Shown here piece by piece: positions 26,934 through 37,700 of a DNA stretch of 64,000 nt. The first letter of the stretch is position 1. The number at the start of each line of letters is the position of its first letter. The stretch is from Vespula vulgaris (lineage: Eukaryota; Arthropoda; Insecta; Hymenoptera; Vespidae), in NCBI RefSeq assembly GCF_905475345.1, contig NC_066604.1, forward strand, positions 62,001-126,000. Reading direction: 5' to 3'. The translations under genes and the position numbers were made by a program. The notes below the pieces were generated by a model, which saw nothing but the letters and a program-made list of their open reading frames with translations, did no database searches and had not been told where the DNA came from.

Positions 26934-27134
26934 ATAAGGTAGGAACATATAAAATGGAATGACAATTAGGTTTCACCCATTTTTTTAAATTACAATTATG
27001 CGTATCTGACATCGTTGCTTTTCCACCGACTACTCTACTCTTACGGTTATTACTGTGTCTACGCGGGACTATTCCTCGTGTATACAATTCAAGGTTATCA
27101 TCTATTTCATTTTGTCATTATATATGCTCACTAG

Positions 27135-27265
27135 CGGAGTTATTATGCGTAGAAGAAAAGAAGCTATATGCGAAACGCGTGATGTGCCAGAGGAATAAAA
27201 AAAAATGGAGAATCTGAAATAATTAATATCTAGAAAATAGAGTTGCTTTTATAGCTTTTATACAT
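27135..27265 (+). pseudogene. Prp31 NOP-core exon fragment, third copy (plus strand)
   Basis: After an acceptor-like CTCACTAG the sequence aligns with the Prp31 exons at 28325-28495 and 27606-27774 (the AGAAGAAAAGAAGC block, then TTAATATCTAGAAAATAGAG, corresponding to the EYLESR motif). It is decayed and lacks the C-terminal half of the exon. It has the opposite orientation to the other two copies and lies at the centre of the inverted repeat. Confidence 0.65.
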
Positions 27266-27299
27266 CTTTCTCTAATAGTTGGAACATTTCTAATAATTG

Positions 27300-27525
27300 T
27301 TCCCCTGGTTCTTTATTCAATATTATATCAATGTTATCATTCGTACCTTTCTGAGAAGCATCGATATCACTACAGGAGTTGATGCATCTTTGGCAAGTCT
27401 TGCCGTTTCTCTTTGTAAATCCTGAAATAATTCAATTGCGAATATACATTACACCATTGCCATACAAGTGGTTGATTGTGTTCGTCACTTTTGAAAAAGC
27501 AAGTTTGTCAAACCTCCGGCAACAC
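27300..27525 (-). pseudogene. Prp31 exons, second tandem copy (VAGGLTNL and DLRR exons)
   Basis: Minus strand. After an acceptor TTGTTAG the exon at 27525 opens GTGTTGCCGGAGG, giving VAGGLTNL, the invariant Prp31 motif (family form GVAGGLTNLSK). Unlike the copy at 28145-28244 it has lost the following LPHTGFIY-like segment. After another acceptor (TTATTTCAG) the exon at 27421 reads DLQRETARLAKDAS, matching DLRRKAARLVAAK of Prp31. A frameshift then leads to DASQKGTNDN and a stop near 27300. Clearly a pseudogene. Confidence 0.75.
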
Positions 27526-27605
27526 CTAACAAGTAACATAGGTATATTAGATTTCCAAAATTTAATGCATAGTTTAAAATACAAATAAATTCGAAAGAAA
27601 CATAC

Positions 27606-27774
27606 CGATAATTTTTGCAAGCTTAAGTGCTCCAATTGTTACAGAAAGACTTGGTCCTACAAAAGACGATCAACTTTCTGGACATTCATCTGTCGCAGCC
27701 TCACAATTTCTTTACACTTCTGGTACGCCACGCGCTTCGCGTATAAACTCTTTTTCTTTTCGATCAAGAACTGT
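27606..27774 (-). pseudogene. Prp31 NOP-core exon, second tandem copy
   Basis: Minus-strand exon flanked by a TTACAG acceptor and a GTATG donor. The second half reads SFVGPSLSVTIGALKLAKII, which lines up with the Prp31 NOP-domain segment SFIAPNLSAIIGASTAAKI. The first half has a frameshift and stop relative to its sister at 28325-28495. Retained introns show that this derives from genomic duplication and not from a retrocopied mRNA. Confidence 0.8.
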
Positions 27775-27908
27775 CTGTAACAAAATATAATAACAGAAAT
27801 TAGGAAGCTTTGTAATTCTCTCACAGAAGTAACTTTTACTTCTATAATAAAAAGAAATTAATAAAGGTTATAGATATGTAAAGCATACGATGTGAAATAA
27901 AAACTAAC

Positions 27909-28065
27909 TTTCTTTAATACATAGGAGAGTGTTTGGTGAAAGAAAATCTGGCCCATTGGTCCTTGATTGACCAAAATGACCATTCTTTCTCTTGTGAGAG
28001 GCATCTACACAAGCGATTGATGCACCTTTGGCTGTGGCAAGTCTTGTCGTATCTCTTCGTAAATC
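27909..28065 (-). pseudogene. Chimeric Prp31 exon: DLRR exon fused to first-exon tail
   Basis: Minus strand, open for all 52 codons between a TTATTTCAG acceptor and a GTTAGT donor. It begins DLRRDTTRLATAKGASIACV (Prp31: DLRRKAARLVAAKCTLAARV) and then passes without a break into PDFLSPNTLLCIKE, the tail of the first exon (PDFLLTSNTYKSIKE at 28652-28784). It therefore marks the joint of a tandem duplication that fell inside two exons and preserved the frame. The fusion creates an in-frame exon with intact splice sites, but neighbouring exons carry stops. Confidence 0.75.
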
Positions 28066-28144
28066 CTGAAATAATTCAATTGCGAATATATATTACGCCA
28101 TTGCCGTACAAGCGGTTGATCTTAAACATTTTCAATAGACTTAC

Positions 28145-28244
28145 GGACGGTGTTTCCAGAAGGATTATAGAATGACATATAAATCCTGCATAGGGTAGAC
28201 TAGTCGTTTTTGAAGAACCAAGTTTGTCAAACCGTCGGCAACAT
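28145..28244 (-). pseudogene. Prp31 exon with VAGGLTNL and LPHTGFIY-type motifs
   Basis: Minus-strand exon from an acceptor (CATATTAG) to a perfect GTAAGT donor. It reads DVADGLTNL, then after one frameshift LPYAGFICHSIILLETPS, matching Prp31 GVAGGLTNL and LPHTGFIYYSDIVQDTPP. The exon ends exactly where the family sequence continues DLRR, and the next exon (28065) starts with DLRR in the right phase. This is the strongest evidence that the source gene is Prp31. Confidence 0.85.
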
Positions 28245-28324
28245 CTAATATGTAACGTAGGTATATTTGATTTACAAAAGTTAATGAATAGTTTAAAATG
28301 GAAATAAATTCGAAGGAAAAATAC

Positions 28325-28495
28325 CGATAATTTTTGGAGGCTTAGATACTCTAATTGTTGCAGAAAGACTTGATCCTACAAAAGACGCTCTACTTTCTAG
28401 ATATTCATCTGTCACAGCATCATCATTTTTTTATTCTTTCGGTGCGTATATACGCTTCGCCTATAGCTTCTTTTTCTTCCTTGTTTAATAACTGT
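28325..28495 (-). pseudogene. Prp31 NOP-core exon, first tandem copy
   Basis: Minus-strand exon between TTTGTTACAG and GTATTTTT. The first part reads QLLNKEEKEAIGEAYIR (Prp31: QLSEEE.. EACDMA). After a frameshift comes EYLESRASFVGSSLSATI and KPPKIIG, matching YEYVESRMSFIAPNLSAIIG and AAKIMG. In the living protein this coiled-coil/NOP region binds U4 snRNA and the 15.5K protein. Here two stops and the frameshift abolish it. Confidence 0.85.
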
Positions 28496-28651
28496 CTGTA
28501 ACAAAATATAATAACAGATATCAGGAAGACTTTCTTATTCTTCAGAATTATCCCAAATTCTCAGTAGCAACTTTTCCTTTTATAATAAGAAGAAATTAAT
28601 AGAGGTTATAAATATGTGAAGTAATGTGTAATAATATAAAAATTAACTAAC

Positions 28652-28784
28652 CTTCTTTAATAGATTTGTAAGTGTTGCTTGTTAAAAGAAAGTCCGGTTC
28701 TTTGGTTTTTGCACCGTGCGATTCCCCGGAGTTACACTTATCTTCCATATCTTTCAACTTGTCGGCAGATGACAATATTAACAT
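28652..28784 (-). pseudogene. Prp31-like first exon with splice donor
   Basis: Minus-strand open frame of 44 codons from ATG at 28784 to a GTTAGT donor, reading LSSADKLKDMEDKCNSGESH near its start and NTYKSIKE at its end. The start resembles MSLADELLADLEE of Prp31, and the exon sits in the right order before the NOP exons, so I take it as exon 1. Resemblance beyond the first dozen residues is weak. After the intron a short LLRIWDNSEE (Prp31: AKLWDS) is visible near 28560-28595, probably a remnant of exon 2. Confidence 0.5.
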
Positions 28785-28954
28785 TAAATCGCACTAGTTT
28801 CTAATCTTAAATTATATACATAAATAATAGTCGCGAGAAAAAACAATAATAAAATTAACAGTAGAAATCAGTACAAAAGCAACCATCCCAGTTATGTAAG
28901 ATTATAACTGACAATAATTGTTGAAACCTAGTTCTTCTACCCTTTTGCGTCACA

Positions 28955-29622
28955 TTCCTTATTCAAATGTTTCCTAGCATTCTACCGGCTAATGAATAAT
29001 GACATCCGATATAATTTTGTTAATGTTAAACAATTAATTTGGCAATAGTGCCGCGCGATTATCGAAAGGCGAGCTTCCATCAAGTATTTCGAGCAAGGTC
29101 GAATCGAAGAACGAAGAAGATACATTTGAATATTTTATTACAAGAGAGATAATGATGCCACTCCGGCTCTTAAAGAAATTTCTGACATTTATTGACCAAT
29201 CCGTTATCAATGGACGTTGCACAAAGCTGTATCAAACGTTTCCAATATAGATGGTATCATGTAAGTGATGCAAATGATGCTGTCAAGGAACCAACTGTAC
29301 ACAAAACAGACATAAATCATTGAAGAAGAATAAAAATCCAATGTTTGTGTGCCGCATGATTAATTAATGAAACATTTAATGGATCATATTTTTATTTGCG
29401 AATCGTTACTAAAACGGAACGGAACGGAAGTGAAGCATTCTTGAAAGGATCCATGAAGCACAATTCTGGGTGAAATTGATCATGACCTATGGAAGGGGAG
29501 ATTCAACCGTTGCCGTCCGTTCAAACTATTAATTATGATCTATACTCTAAACAATCGTAAATCGTAACCGCTTTTGCATTAAAATGCAAAATAGGAAAAT
29601 AAAAAGAAACTTTTTTCCCTGA
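28955..29622 (+). mobile_element. Mariner element C, internally deleted and inactive
   Basis: Same truncated mariner as A and B. The right terminal repeat is recognisable (GAAACTTTTTTCCCTGACTT); the left is degenerate. Transposase remnants include the DATPALKEISDIY-like N-terminus and the LMDHIFICESLLKR motif at about 29380-29415. The catalytic half is missing and many stops are present. It is more decayed than copy A. Confidence 0.8.
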
Positions 29623-30174
29623 CTTAATATCTTAATCAGTAATGTCGATAATTAATATCACTCTTTTATAAAAATTAACTCTATTTATTACAATGATGTA
29701 ATTAAATGTATCACGTTTAACGAATGATTAACATTACTAATTTGATTGTTATATCATATAAAAATTATCTTACACCTAATCAACTATATCTGATTAAACA
29801 ATATAATAGTAATAAGTATATTTCGATATATGATTTAATAAATTTTACTCGAATTTTTAGTCGAATTTCTAACAAATTTACTCGATTCTATATTTTTGTG
29901 CCTCGTACTGCTTAGAGAATTAACCTGAAATATTCCGTTAATTCGCATTCTCAATCAAGTTTTTTAATCAAGCTAATGAAATTAAAATCAAATCGTACAG
30001 CCGATTAAAAATATTCAAATATTGTGAATAATTAAAGAAATAGCAAATATTCGGTTAAAAGTTGAGTTTACATTTGCGACATCGCTATTACAACGACTCA
30101 CAGAAATTAGACACAGATATCACTCGATATAAATATGAAATATATCCGTACAATTTACCAATACGCATTTGTTT

Positions 30175-30448
30175 GTAATATTTTTCTTTTTTTTCTTCTT
30201 CATTTTTTTTTTCCTTGAATTCTTTTCTCCATTTTAATCCTTTTTTCTGATTTTCCTTTTTTGATTATTCTAATTCTTTTTCCACCTTTTTTCCTTTTTT
30301 TGAATTTTAATCTTTTTTTCGATTCTAATTTCTTTTTTAATCTTTTGCGTTTTTTCCTTTTTGGTATTAATTTCTTTTTTTTTCTTTTTCAATTCTAATT
30401 TTTCTTCCTTTTCTTTTTATTTTAATTTATTTTTTAATCTTTCTTTAT
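30175..30448. repeat. C/T-rich low-complexity tract
   Basis: Mirror image of the purine tract at 25463-25715, made of TTTTTCTTTT-like runs. Confidence 0.85.
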
Positions 30449-30699
30449 CCCTTCGCACCCAGACGTCCCCACAGAGATCCCCATCAGAAAAACGGAAATT
30501 CTTACAAGTAACACAAGATATCAATGAAACTGGCGTAATCGAATTTCTTCAAAACTTATCGTACTATCGAGAAAATTATAAGAAACAAAATATTGATTTT
30601 TTTTGCAAAAGAGTTGCAACGTTTGCAAATTCGTCTAAATCAAATATGAATAAATCAATCGAAGCTCCGAACGTCTGAGAGGGCGCCGAAGTAAGGGGG
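30449..30699 (-). mobile_element. PiggyBac-type MITE, copy C (inverted)
   Basis: 251-bp reverse-complement relative of the 25211-25458 element. The left end is CCCTTCGCACCCAGACGT next to a mutated target (TTAT). The right end is GGGCGCCGAAGTAAGGGGG followed by intact TTAA at 30700-30703. Its inverse placement caps the right arm of the large inverted repeat. Confidence 0.8.
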
Positions 30700-30703
30700 T
30701 TAA

Positions 30704-33286
30704 TTTTATCTTTTTCTAAATATCTACATGTATACAGATGAATACAAAGGCAAATTATAGTTATACATCAATATTAATACGTACACACACACATGTATAT
30801 ATGTATTTTTATGATTATACACACATATACACACTTATATACTTATACATATATATACATCTATTAACCCTAAATACATCCTACATATAGAGAGGTTTTC
30901 CGTTTAAACATTCGTAATAGTTAAAACATATCAACACATGTTCTGTATGTGTATCTCTACATGTGTGTGTGTGTGTGTGTGTGTGTATAGGGTTAATTAA
31001 TCTGATTCACGCATTCACGAGTATAAAGATAAATAGAAAAAGAAGATGAAAATACAAATGTAAATTCACTTATATAGATACATTCGCGTCGTTAAACGAT
31101 CAAACGTAATGATTTGGACGTAATTTTAGATATAATTGAATATTTACTTTTGCTTAATCCTGGTCCCGTCTGAAAAGAATAAAGAAAATTGAATTGATGT
31201 ACGTACGTATAAGAGAAAATATTATATAAATTTATCTCTGGGTTGATTAAACAAAAATAAAATGTAATGATTTTACGACAGGATAGCGAACATAATTCTA
31301 TCTCTTTCTATTGATAATTGTAATTAAGCAAGTTATCGTTTAATAATAATTTTGCGGAATGGTATTCAAGATAAATTTTAGCATATAATATTATATCACG
31401 ATTGATCGAATGAAATTTACTTTTGTAACTATTCTGATTAATTGCAAAAGGAGTCGGTTTTCTGATTTTGTGCAACATGATATAACGGGAATATGGGATG
31501 GATTTGCGGAAAACCAATATTTACAGTCATTGCTTCCACAGCAATGAAATTATAATATTGTAATATTATAATATGATGAAAAATTTATAGCAGAATTTTA
31601 AATTTCATCGCTATTATTATTACTCGTTATTGTTAAAGGAAAGAAATGAAAATTACTTACGGCATTGCTAGGAATCCATGCTCGTTCTTGCTTATATTAC
31701 ATATGTGTTCAAACAATGTGAGCATTCCGGTCATCTTGTTACGTCCTGGACATTAAACGAAATATTAAGTTCTTACTTAATTTCATTTCTTTCCTTGAAA
31801 ATTGGTTTCATTAAAAATAAAACATCATTATTCTTTACCATGTGGATCAATCAAGCACGCTCACGGTAGTCAAGGAAAGATACTTTCAGTGCTCTTCAGA
31901 CATTTTTATTTCGTGTTAATTCCGTATTTTAGTTTTATGAAAACTTTTAATAGTTTCTCCCATCGGCGCGATCTTGTGAGACACCGTTAACACAGTCGTC
32001 TAGGAAGAAAAATTATAAATAAGTACATATTTACATGTACAGATGAATATCATTTGTTATTATTATTTCGATCGATCTGGTTTATAAATTTTCCTAAGAA
32101 TAAATAATAAATAATAAGCTTCATATAGATCGTATTTCGACATGAGGCGCGTCATTTAAAGGATAATATTAATGATGATAATATTAATAGGACATATTTA
32201 AATGGTCGAACACTTTTAAATTACTCTTTTCGAATAATTGGTAATTATTCCAATTACACGATCTAAACGTTGACAGAGCATGCTTAAAAAAACTCTATTA
32301 AAAGATTTTGATAACTTTAGTGTTTTATCTTTATTAAAAATACTTCAAAGTCTTTCAAAATGTTCGATAAATCTTTCGATATAAAGTCAAAGTCTTTCCA
32401 AATGTTCTAATTATTTATGGAAAAATTTGGACCAACATTCAGAATTTTATTTTAACTTTACATAGAAAAAATGTCAGAATCTCCTTGAAACTTTTTCAAT
32501 ATTGCACGAACTTTTTCGTATCGTGCAAACGTTACGAAATATCCGTTTAATAATTGAAACCACAACAACTGAAATGTTTAATCAAAGATCCATACGATTC
32601 GTTGAGAACGTTAAGGGACCTTTCTATTTTTCTTCTATTTTTCATTTTTCTGTTCTCTTCGTCAATGAATTAAATCATGTATCTCTGTTCCAATTGATTA
32701 ACTAATCGGCAGAGGAACGATTGAACTAGTGTCAAACCAGCAAATTAGCTAGTATCGTGGATTTCTCAAAGGATATTTTCATCGGGGATTACGAAACAGG
32801 ATAGAGCTACGCAACAGTTGGCCATATATACGATTATTATAATACGACATATAAATGTATAACAGAAATATCCTAATTCAGATAACTCTAATTATATTTT
32901 CCTCTCTCTTTAATATTATGCGATAATACGTCAAAGACAAATTACAGATAAAATAAAATATAATATAATAAATGTAAAAGAATAGATAAAATATAGTATA
33001 AAGTAATAATAAAGAACTATGCAATTTTCTTTAGTACATTATAAATTGCTATATCGTAGTATCGTAGTATTGGACACAAAGTATAAAATAGTGTATAATG
33101 TAGCGTCTCCAATATAACTCATATATACATATATAAAATTATAGAATTTTCTATAGCGAGGCGTACAAAAAATTTTTAAATCTATGAAAATAAATCCTTG
33201 AGTTATGTATTAAATGTTAATATTAAATTCAATTATAATTTATTATACCAAGGCCATGAAGTGTAGAACGTCGGCGATTCTTAACG
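30704..33286. other. AT-rich intergenic DNA
   Basis: Includes a (GT)n run at about 30963-30987 and TACA/CACA-rich sequence at 30720-30860. No coding region, RNA gene or transposon motif that I can support. Confidence 0.5.
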
Positions 33287-33502
33287 TCACTTTCTAATTT
33301 TTTGGCATTTCTCAGCTACTTCCGTTTGCACGCTCGTCTTCCTTTTTAAATCGTCTTTCATCTTTTGGAATTTGTTAGCACTGGTCACATTAGTGTCTCC
33401 AAACGGAATAACTTTCGCTGGTCCAACTCTCATCGAAAAGCTTCTACCCCGACTCCCAGACACAATGCAGGCGCAACCCAGTTGAGAGCATGCGTTATTC
33501 AT
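33287..33502 (-). CDS. Orphan open frame, 71 codons, unrecognised
   Basis: Minus-strand frame from ATG at 33502 to TGA, giving a hydrophilic basic peptide with SGSRGRSFSMRVGPAKVIPF in the middle and a lysine-rich end (KMKDDLKRKTSVQTEVAEKC). The composition is balanced and richer in GC than the flanks, unlike random AT-rich frames, so it may be a real exon or the relic of one. No neighbouring exon was identified and I do not recognise the family. Confidence 0.25.
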   Translation of the reverse strand: MNNACSQLGCACIVSGSRGRSFSMRVGPAKVIPFGDTNVTSANKFQKMKDDLKRKTSVQTEVAEKCQKIRK

Positions 33503-35129
33503 TTCCCCCTATTATTTTTCATAGTCCGACGAGAATATCATTTTCTGTAATCTCACCAGTATTGCTAACAAGTTTAGATCAATACAGCTATTACGGGAAA
33601 TTTTTTTTTGTTTTCAACTTCGTTTTCTCTTTTTAAATATCACTTCTTTTGATTTTCCCTATCTGTCGTTTTCCATATACATATCCTATTCATCATCTTA
33701 TTATTTAAGAATCGAATTTCGTTTATTTTCCTTTCCGGGAGGGAATTTTTTTTTCTTTTTTTTTTTTAAATTTATTTAGTTTACGTGAAGAGAACATCGA
33801 CATTGCATAGAAAATAAAATTTAAAAGATTGTATTTAGAAGGAATGGTTATTTATTTCATTGAAAATTTGTCTCTCTATGCCATTTATAACTTTTGTTTT
33901 TAGCGATGTTAATCGGTTAATCGAATATCTACCATTATCTTAAGGAATAATTAGAAGTAAATATTGGGTAAAGTATTATTTAAGTGCTTTTCGAAGAATT
34001 TATTCATTTGGATAATACAATCCGAAATGTTATATTGCTAGAAATATAATAAATGCCATAATAATGCTATGCACATTTATACGTAATAAGAAATAGACGA
34101 TTAGAGAAATGTAATATTTTTCTAGTAAATTACTTGTTACTTTTGAATTAGTACAGTATGAATTATTAATTAACCGAAAGTATGATTCGATCATTTTTTT
34201 TAAATTCTTCAATAGAGAGTAAATTTTTAGGAAAATGTAGTCGTTTATATGATTGAAATAAATTAGCGATGTGATACATAGTTCTGTAAAAAAAAAACAA
34301 ACAGATAATTAAATAATTAGATAAAACCAATCGTATTATCTAGATATCTGTTATTGTTTAATACAAGGAAAACGAGTGAAAAAATAATTTTTTTATTTTC
34401 AAAACATGCAAAATACACAGACGCACGCATATATCTGCGCACGCAGTCTCGCCCACTTGACCAGAACGCATGCATACGCGTACAAATGCATGCACAGAGG
34501 GAATAGGATTATAGGGAAAACGAATAATAACTAATGAAGGTATGTGACGATACATAGGAGACTATGGATAACGAAGACGCAATTTCATTGAATTCCTATT
34601 CAAATTTATTGACAATGGAATTCGCAGTATGAGTTTATTAATCTATATTCTTATATTTTTAGGAAACGTTGAATATTATGATTATATTAAACATTAATAG
34701 TATAAATATTTATAATATTATTAAATGTTATGAATATTTTATTAGTATATGTTGTGAATATTATAACAAACAATTTGGAGCATTGAATTTATAATTTCTT
34801 CTACGTCGACTTATATTGAATAATTACTTATATCAAATTGATGCAACTACGATTAAGACATGGTAGAGGAAACATGGAATGGACATTTCTCGTATAATTT
34901 CAAAATATTCCCGAAGAACGTTATTGTCTTGAGAAACGGTACACCTTGTTCGATGAAAAATTCCTCTTTGATTCGTGTAACTGCCATTATAAATTTTTTC
35001 TCTTTTATCTTCCTCCTTAATTTCAATCACATAACGAACACGATGTGGATTTTACGAATCACTTAAAAACGAAGATGATGTTTGAAAAAGAAATATCTTG
35101 CCTTTAAATCCTGTATGTTGATTTATAGT
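33503..35129. other. AT-rich intergenic DNA
   Basis: No gene seen. TA- and T-rich tracts only. A small patch at 34430-34500 has repeated GCATGC/ACGCA motifs without a clear function. Confidence 0.5.
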
Positions 35130-35799
35130 ATTAAACCAAGAATAATAAAAAAGTTCAACAAGCCGCTGATAATCTTCGATAGTATAGTACCGCCGACCGT
35201 TGCCATGTAATTTAATTTATGCTTTTCACGCATGAGATACATAGAATTACCCGAAACTTTTATAATAACTTTTGTGCATTGAAAAATCAATAAAACCACC
35301 CTTAATTCCCAGTACTTTACCGAATTTTTTGATATATAAAAATTTAAGAATTTTTTTATTAAGTATCCTAAATCGCACTGAATTGAGCTGATCCTGCCCA
35401 AAACTTTTATAGTAGATTCTGTGTACCGTAAAATGAATGGAACCATTCTTTAATCTCGATATTATGCTGAATTTAATTGAAATAGTACAATTAAAAATTT
35501 TTTGTTAGGCACTTTTAATCTCCTCTGATTGAGCCGACCGCTTGCGAAACTTTTATAATAAATTTTATGCAACGTAAAATTAATAAAGCCTCCCTTAAAT
35601 CCCGACAGTTCGCCGAATTTTATTGTATATTAAAATTTAAAGAATTTTGCATTAACATCAAAAATCGCCCCTAATTGTGCCCGCCCTGTACGAAAATATT
35701 ATAATAGATTCTGTGCGCTGTAAAAAAGTAAAACCACCCTTAAACTCCAGTACTTCATTAAATTTTTTTGTATATTAGAATTTAAAAAATACTTTATTA
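35130..35799 (-). repeat. ~150-bp satellite, inverted block (about four monomers)
   Basis: Diverged monomers read on the minus strand. The landmark is the AAAACCACCCTTAA / TTTACGGTGCACAGAAT phrase, seen reversed near 35290, 35440, 35585 and 35745. Same family as the forward block that follows. Confidence 0.8.
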
Positions 35800-37700
35800 A
35801 ATTCGGCAAAATACCATGTTTTAAGGGTGGTTTTATTAAATTTACTGCGCACAAAATCTATTATAAAAGCTTCGGACATGGCCGGCAAAATTAGTGGTAA
35901 TTTAGAATACTTAATAAAAAAATTTTTTAATTTTAATATTTGTATTAAATTCGGCAATGTATGGAGATTTAAGGATGATTTTGTTAATTTTACCGTTCAT
36001 AGAAAGTATTATAAAATTTTCGGACATGGCTGGTTCAATTAAGAGCGAATTAGGATGCTTAGCAGAATAGTTCTTTAAATTTAATTACTGAAGTAAATAT
36101 AGCAAAGCACATGTGTGTCAGGATGGTTTTGTTAATTTTACGATGTACAGAATGTATTATAAAATTTTGGACAGGTCTGTATCAATTAAGGGCAACTTAG
36201 GGTGCTTTATAAAAAATTCTATAAATTTTTATATTGTAAAAGATTCGAAAAATACTTAGGTTTAGTAGTAGCTTCATTAATTTTACAGTGCACCGAATCT
36301 ATTATAAAAGTTCTGGACTGTCCCGGCTCATTTAAAGGTGATTTAGGGTGCTGAATAGAAAATTATTTAATTTTGTTTATTTCAATAAATTCGGCGAAAT
36401 ACCAGGTATAAGGGATGGCATTATTAGTTCTACGGTACACAGAACTTGTTATATAACTTTCGGAAAAGGCTGACTCAATTAGTATCGATTTAAAGTGCCT
36501 AATAAAAAAATTTTTGAATTTTATTATTTCAATTAATTCCGGCATAGTAACGAGTTTAATGGTAGCCTTATTAATTTTACGGTGTGCAGAACCTATTATC
36601 TAAGTTTCAGACAAGGCCGACTGAATTAGGTGCGACGTAGGGTTCTTTATAAACAAATTCATTATATTTTAACATCTCAAAAAGTTCGACAAAGTACCGG
36701 GGTTGAAGGGTAGCTTAATTTATTTTACGGTGCACAGAAGCTATGGTAAATGTTTCGGACAGGGCCATATCAATTAAGGGAGACTTAGAATGCTTCATGA
36801 AAATTTTGTAAATGTTATTATTTCGAAAAATTTGGCAAAGTAACGGGGTTTCTGAGTGGTCTCATTAATTTTACGGTGCACAGGATGTATTACAAAAATT
36901 TCGGACAGGACCGGTTCAATTAAGGGTGAATCGAAGTTTTGATTAGTTCCAATTAGCAGTGAATTAGGGTGCTTAATATTAAATTCCTTAATTTATAATA
37001 TTTGAATTATAATCGGCAAAGTAGCGGAGTTTCAGTATTATTTTAATAAATTTATGCTGCTCAAAATCTGTAATAGGAGTTTCGAAAAGGTACAGCATAA
37101 TTAGAGGTGAATCAAGTTGCTTAAAATAAAATTTTTTAATTTTCCATATTTCAATTAAATTCAGAAAAGTACCAGACTTTTACGGTTGTTTTACTGGTTT
37201 TACGAAGTACAAAAAAAAAATATTAATTTTGGACGGGGCCGACTCAAGTAGGGAACAATTAGTGTGCTTAAAAAGAATTTTACAATTTTTAATATTTCAA
37301 TTGAAATCGAAGAATTGCATGGTTATCGAAATGTTTTATTAATTTACGATGGATATATCATTCCATATATATTATAAAAGTTTCTGACAGGTCCGGCTTA
37401 ATTAGGGTGAATTAGGGGTGAATTAGGGTGCTTAATAGAAAATTATTTATATATATTAATATTTCAAATTATATAATATTAATAATATAAATAATATAAA
37501 TAATAATATTAATATTTCAAAAAATTCGGCAAAGTACCGGTGTTTAAGGGTGGTTTTATCAATTTTACAGTGCACAGAATCGATAATAAAAGCTTCAGAC
37601 AGATCAAATATCAATTAGGAGCCATTTAAGATGTTTAATAGGAAATAATTTCAGTTTTAATATTTCATTTAAAATCGGCAAAATACTGGAGTTTCATTCC
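35800..37700 (+). repeat. ~150-bp satellite, forward block (about twelve monomers)
   Basis: Monomers follow a consensus phrase order: GGTGGTTTTATTAATTTTA, CGGTGCACAGAATCTATTATA, TTTCGGACAGGGCCGGCTCAA, GGTGAATTAGGGTGCTTAAT, then an A/T-rich spacer with AATTCGGCAAAGTACCGG. Landmarks recur near 35825, 35970, 36122, 36265, 36412, 36560, 36707, 36855, 37035, 37182, 37330 and 37547. One monomer near 36920 is rearranged and another near 37440 has a TA/ATAAT expansion. Divergence between monomers is high, so this is an old array. Confidence 0.85.

Larger units (their letters stand above)
25207..27265 (-). repeat. Composite segment copy B (left arm of the large inverted repeat)
   Basis: Mirror image of copy C: MITE, purine tract, tail, palindrome, AATGTCATT element, reversed mariner, spacer, then a Prp31 exon on the plus strand. 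The symmetry centre lies near 27265-27300, where plus-strand Prp31 sequence meets minus-strand Prp31 sequence. The arms are diverged, so the duplication is old. Confidence 0.85.
28016..30703 (+). repeat. Composite segment copy C (right arm of the large inverted repeat)
   Basis: Order left to right: Prp31 exons (minus strand), spacer, mariner, AATGTCATT element, degenerate palindrome, tail, pyrimidine tract, inverted piggyBac MITE. Its 28660-30180 part is direct to copy A. The whole is inverted relative to copy B. The left part also forms a tandem duplication of about 640 bp with 27370-28015. Confidence 0.85.

Noticed and set aside
27126..27160. SLAELL reading suggesting a Prp31 start codon context in copy B
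   Set aside because: The same bases align better, including the splice acceptor, with the internal NOP exon at 28325-28495. The MSLADELL resemblance is coincidental.
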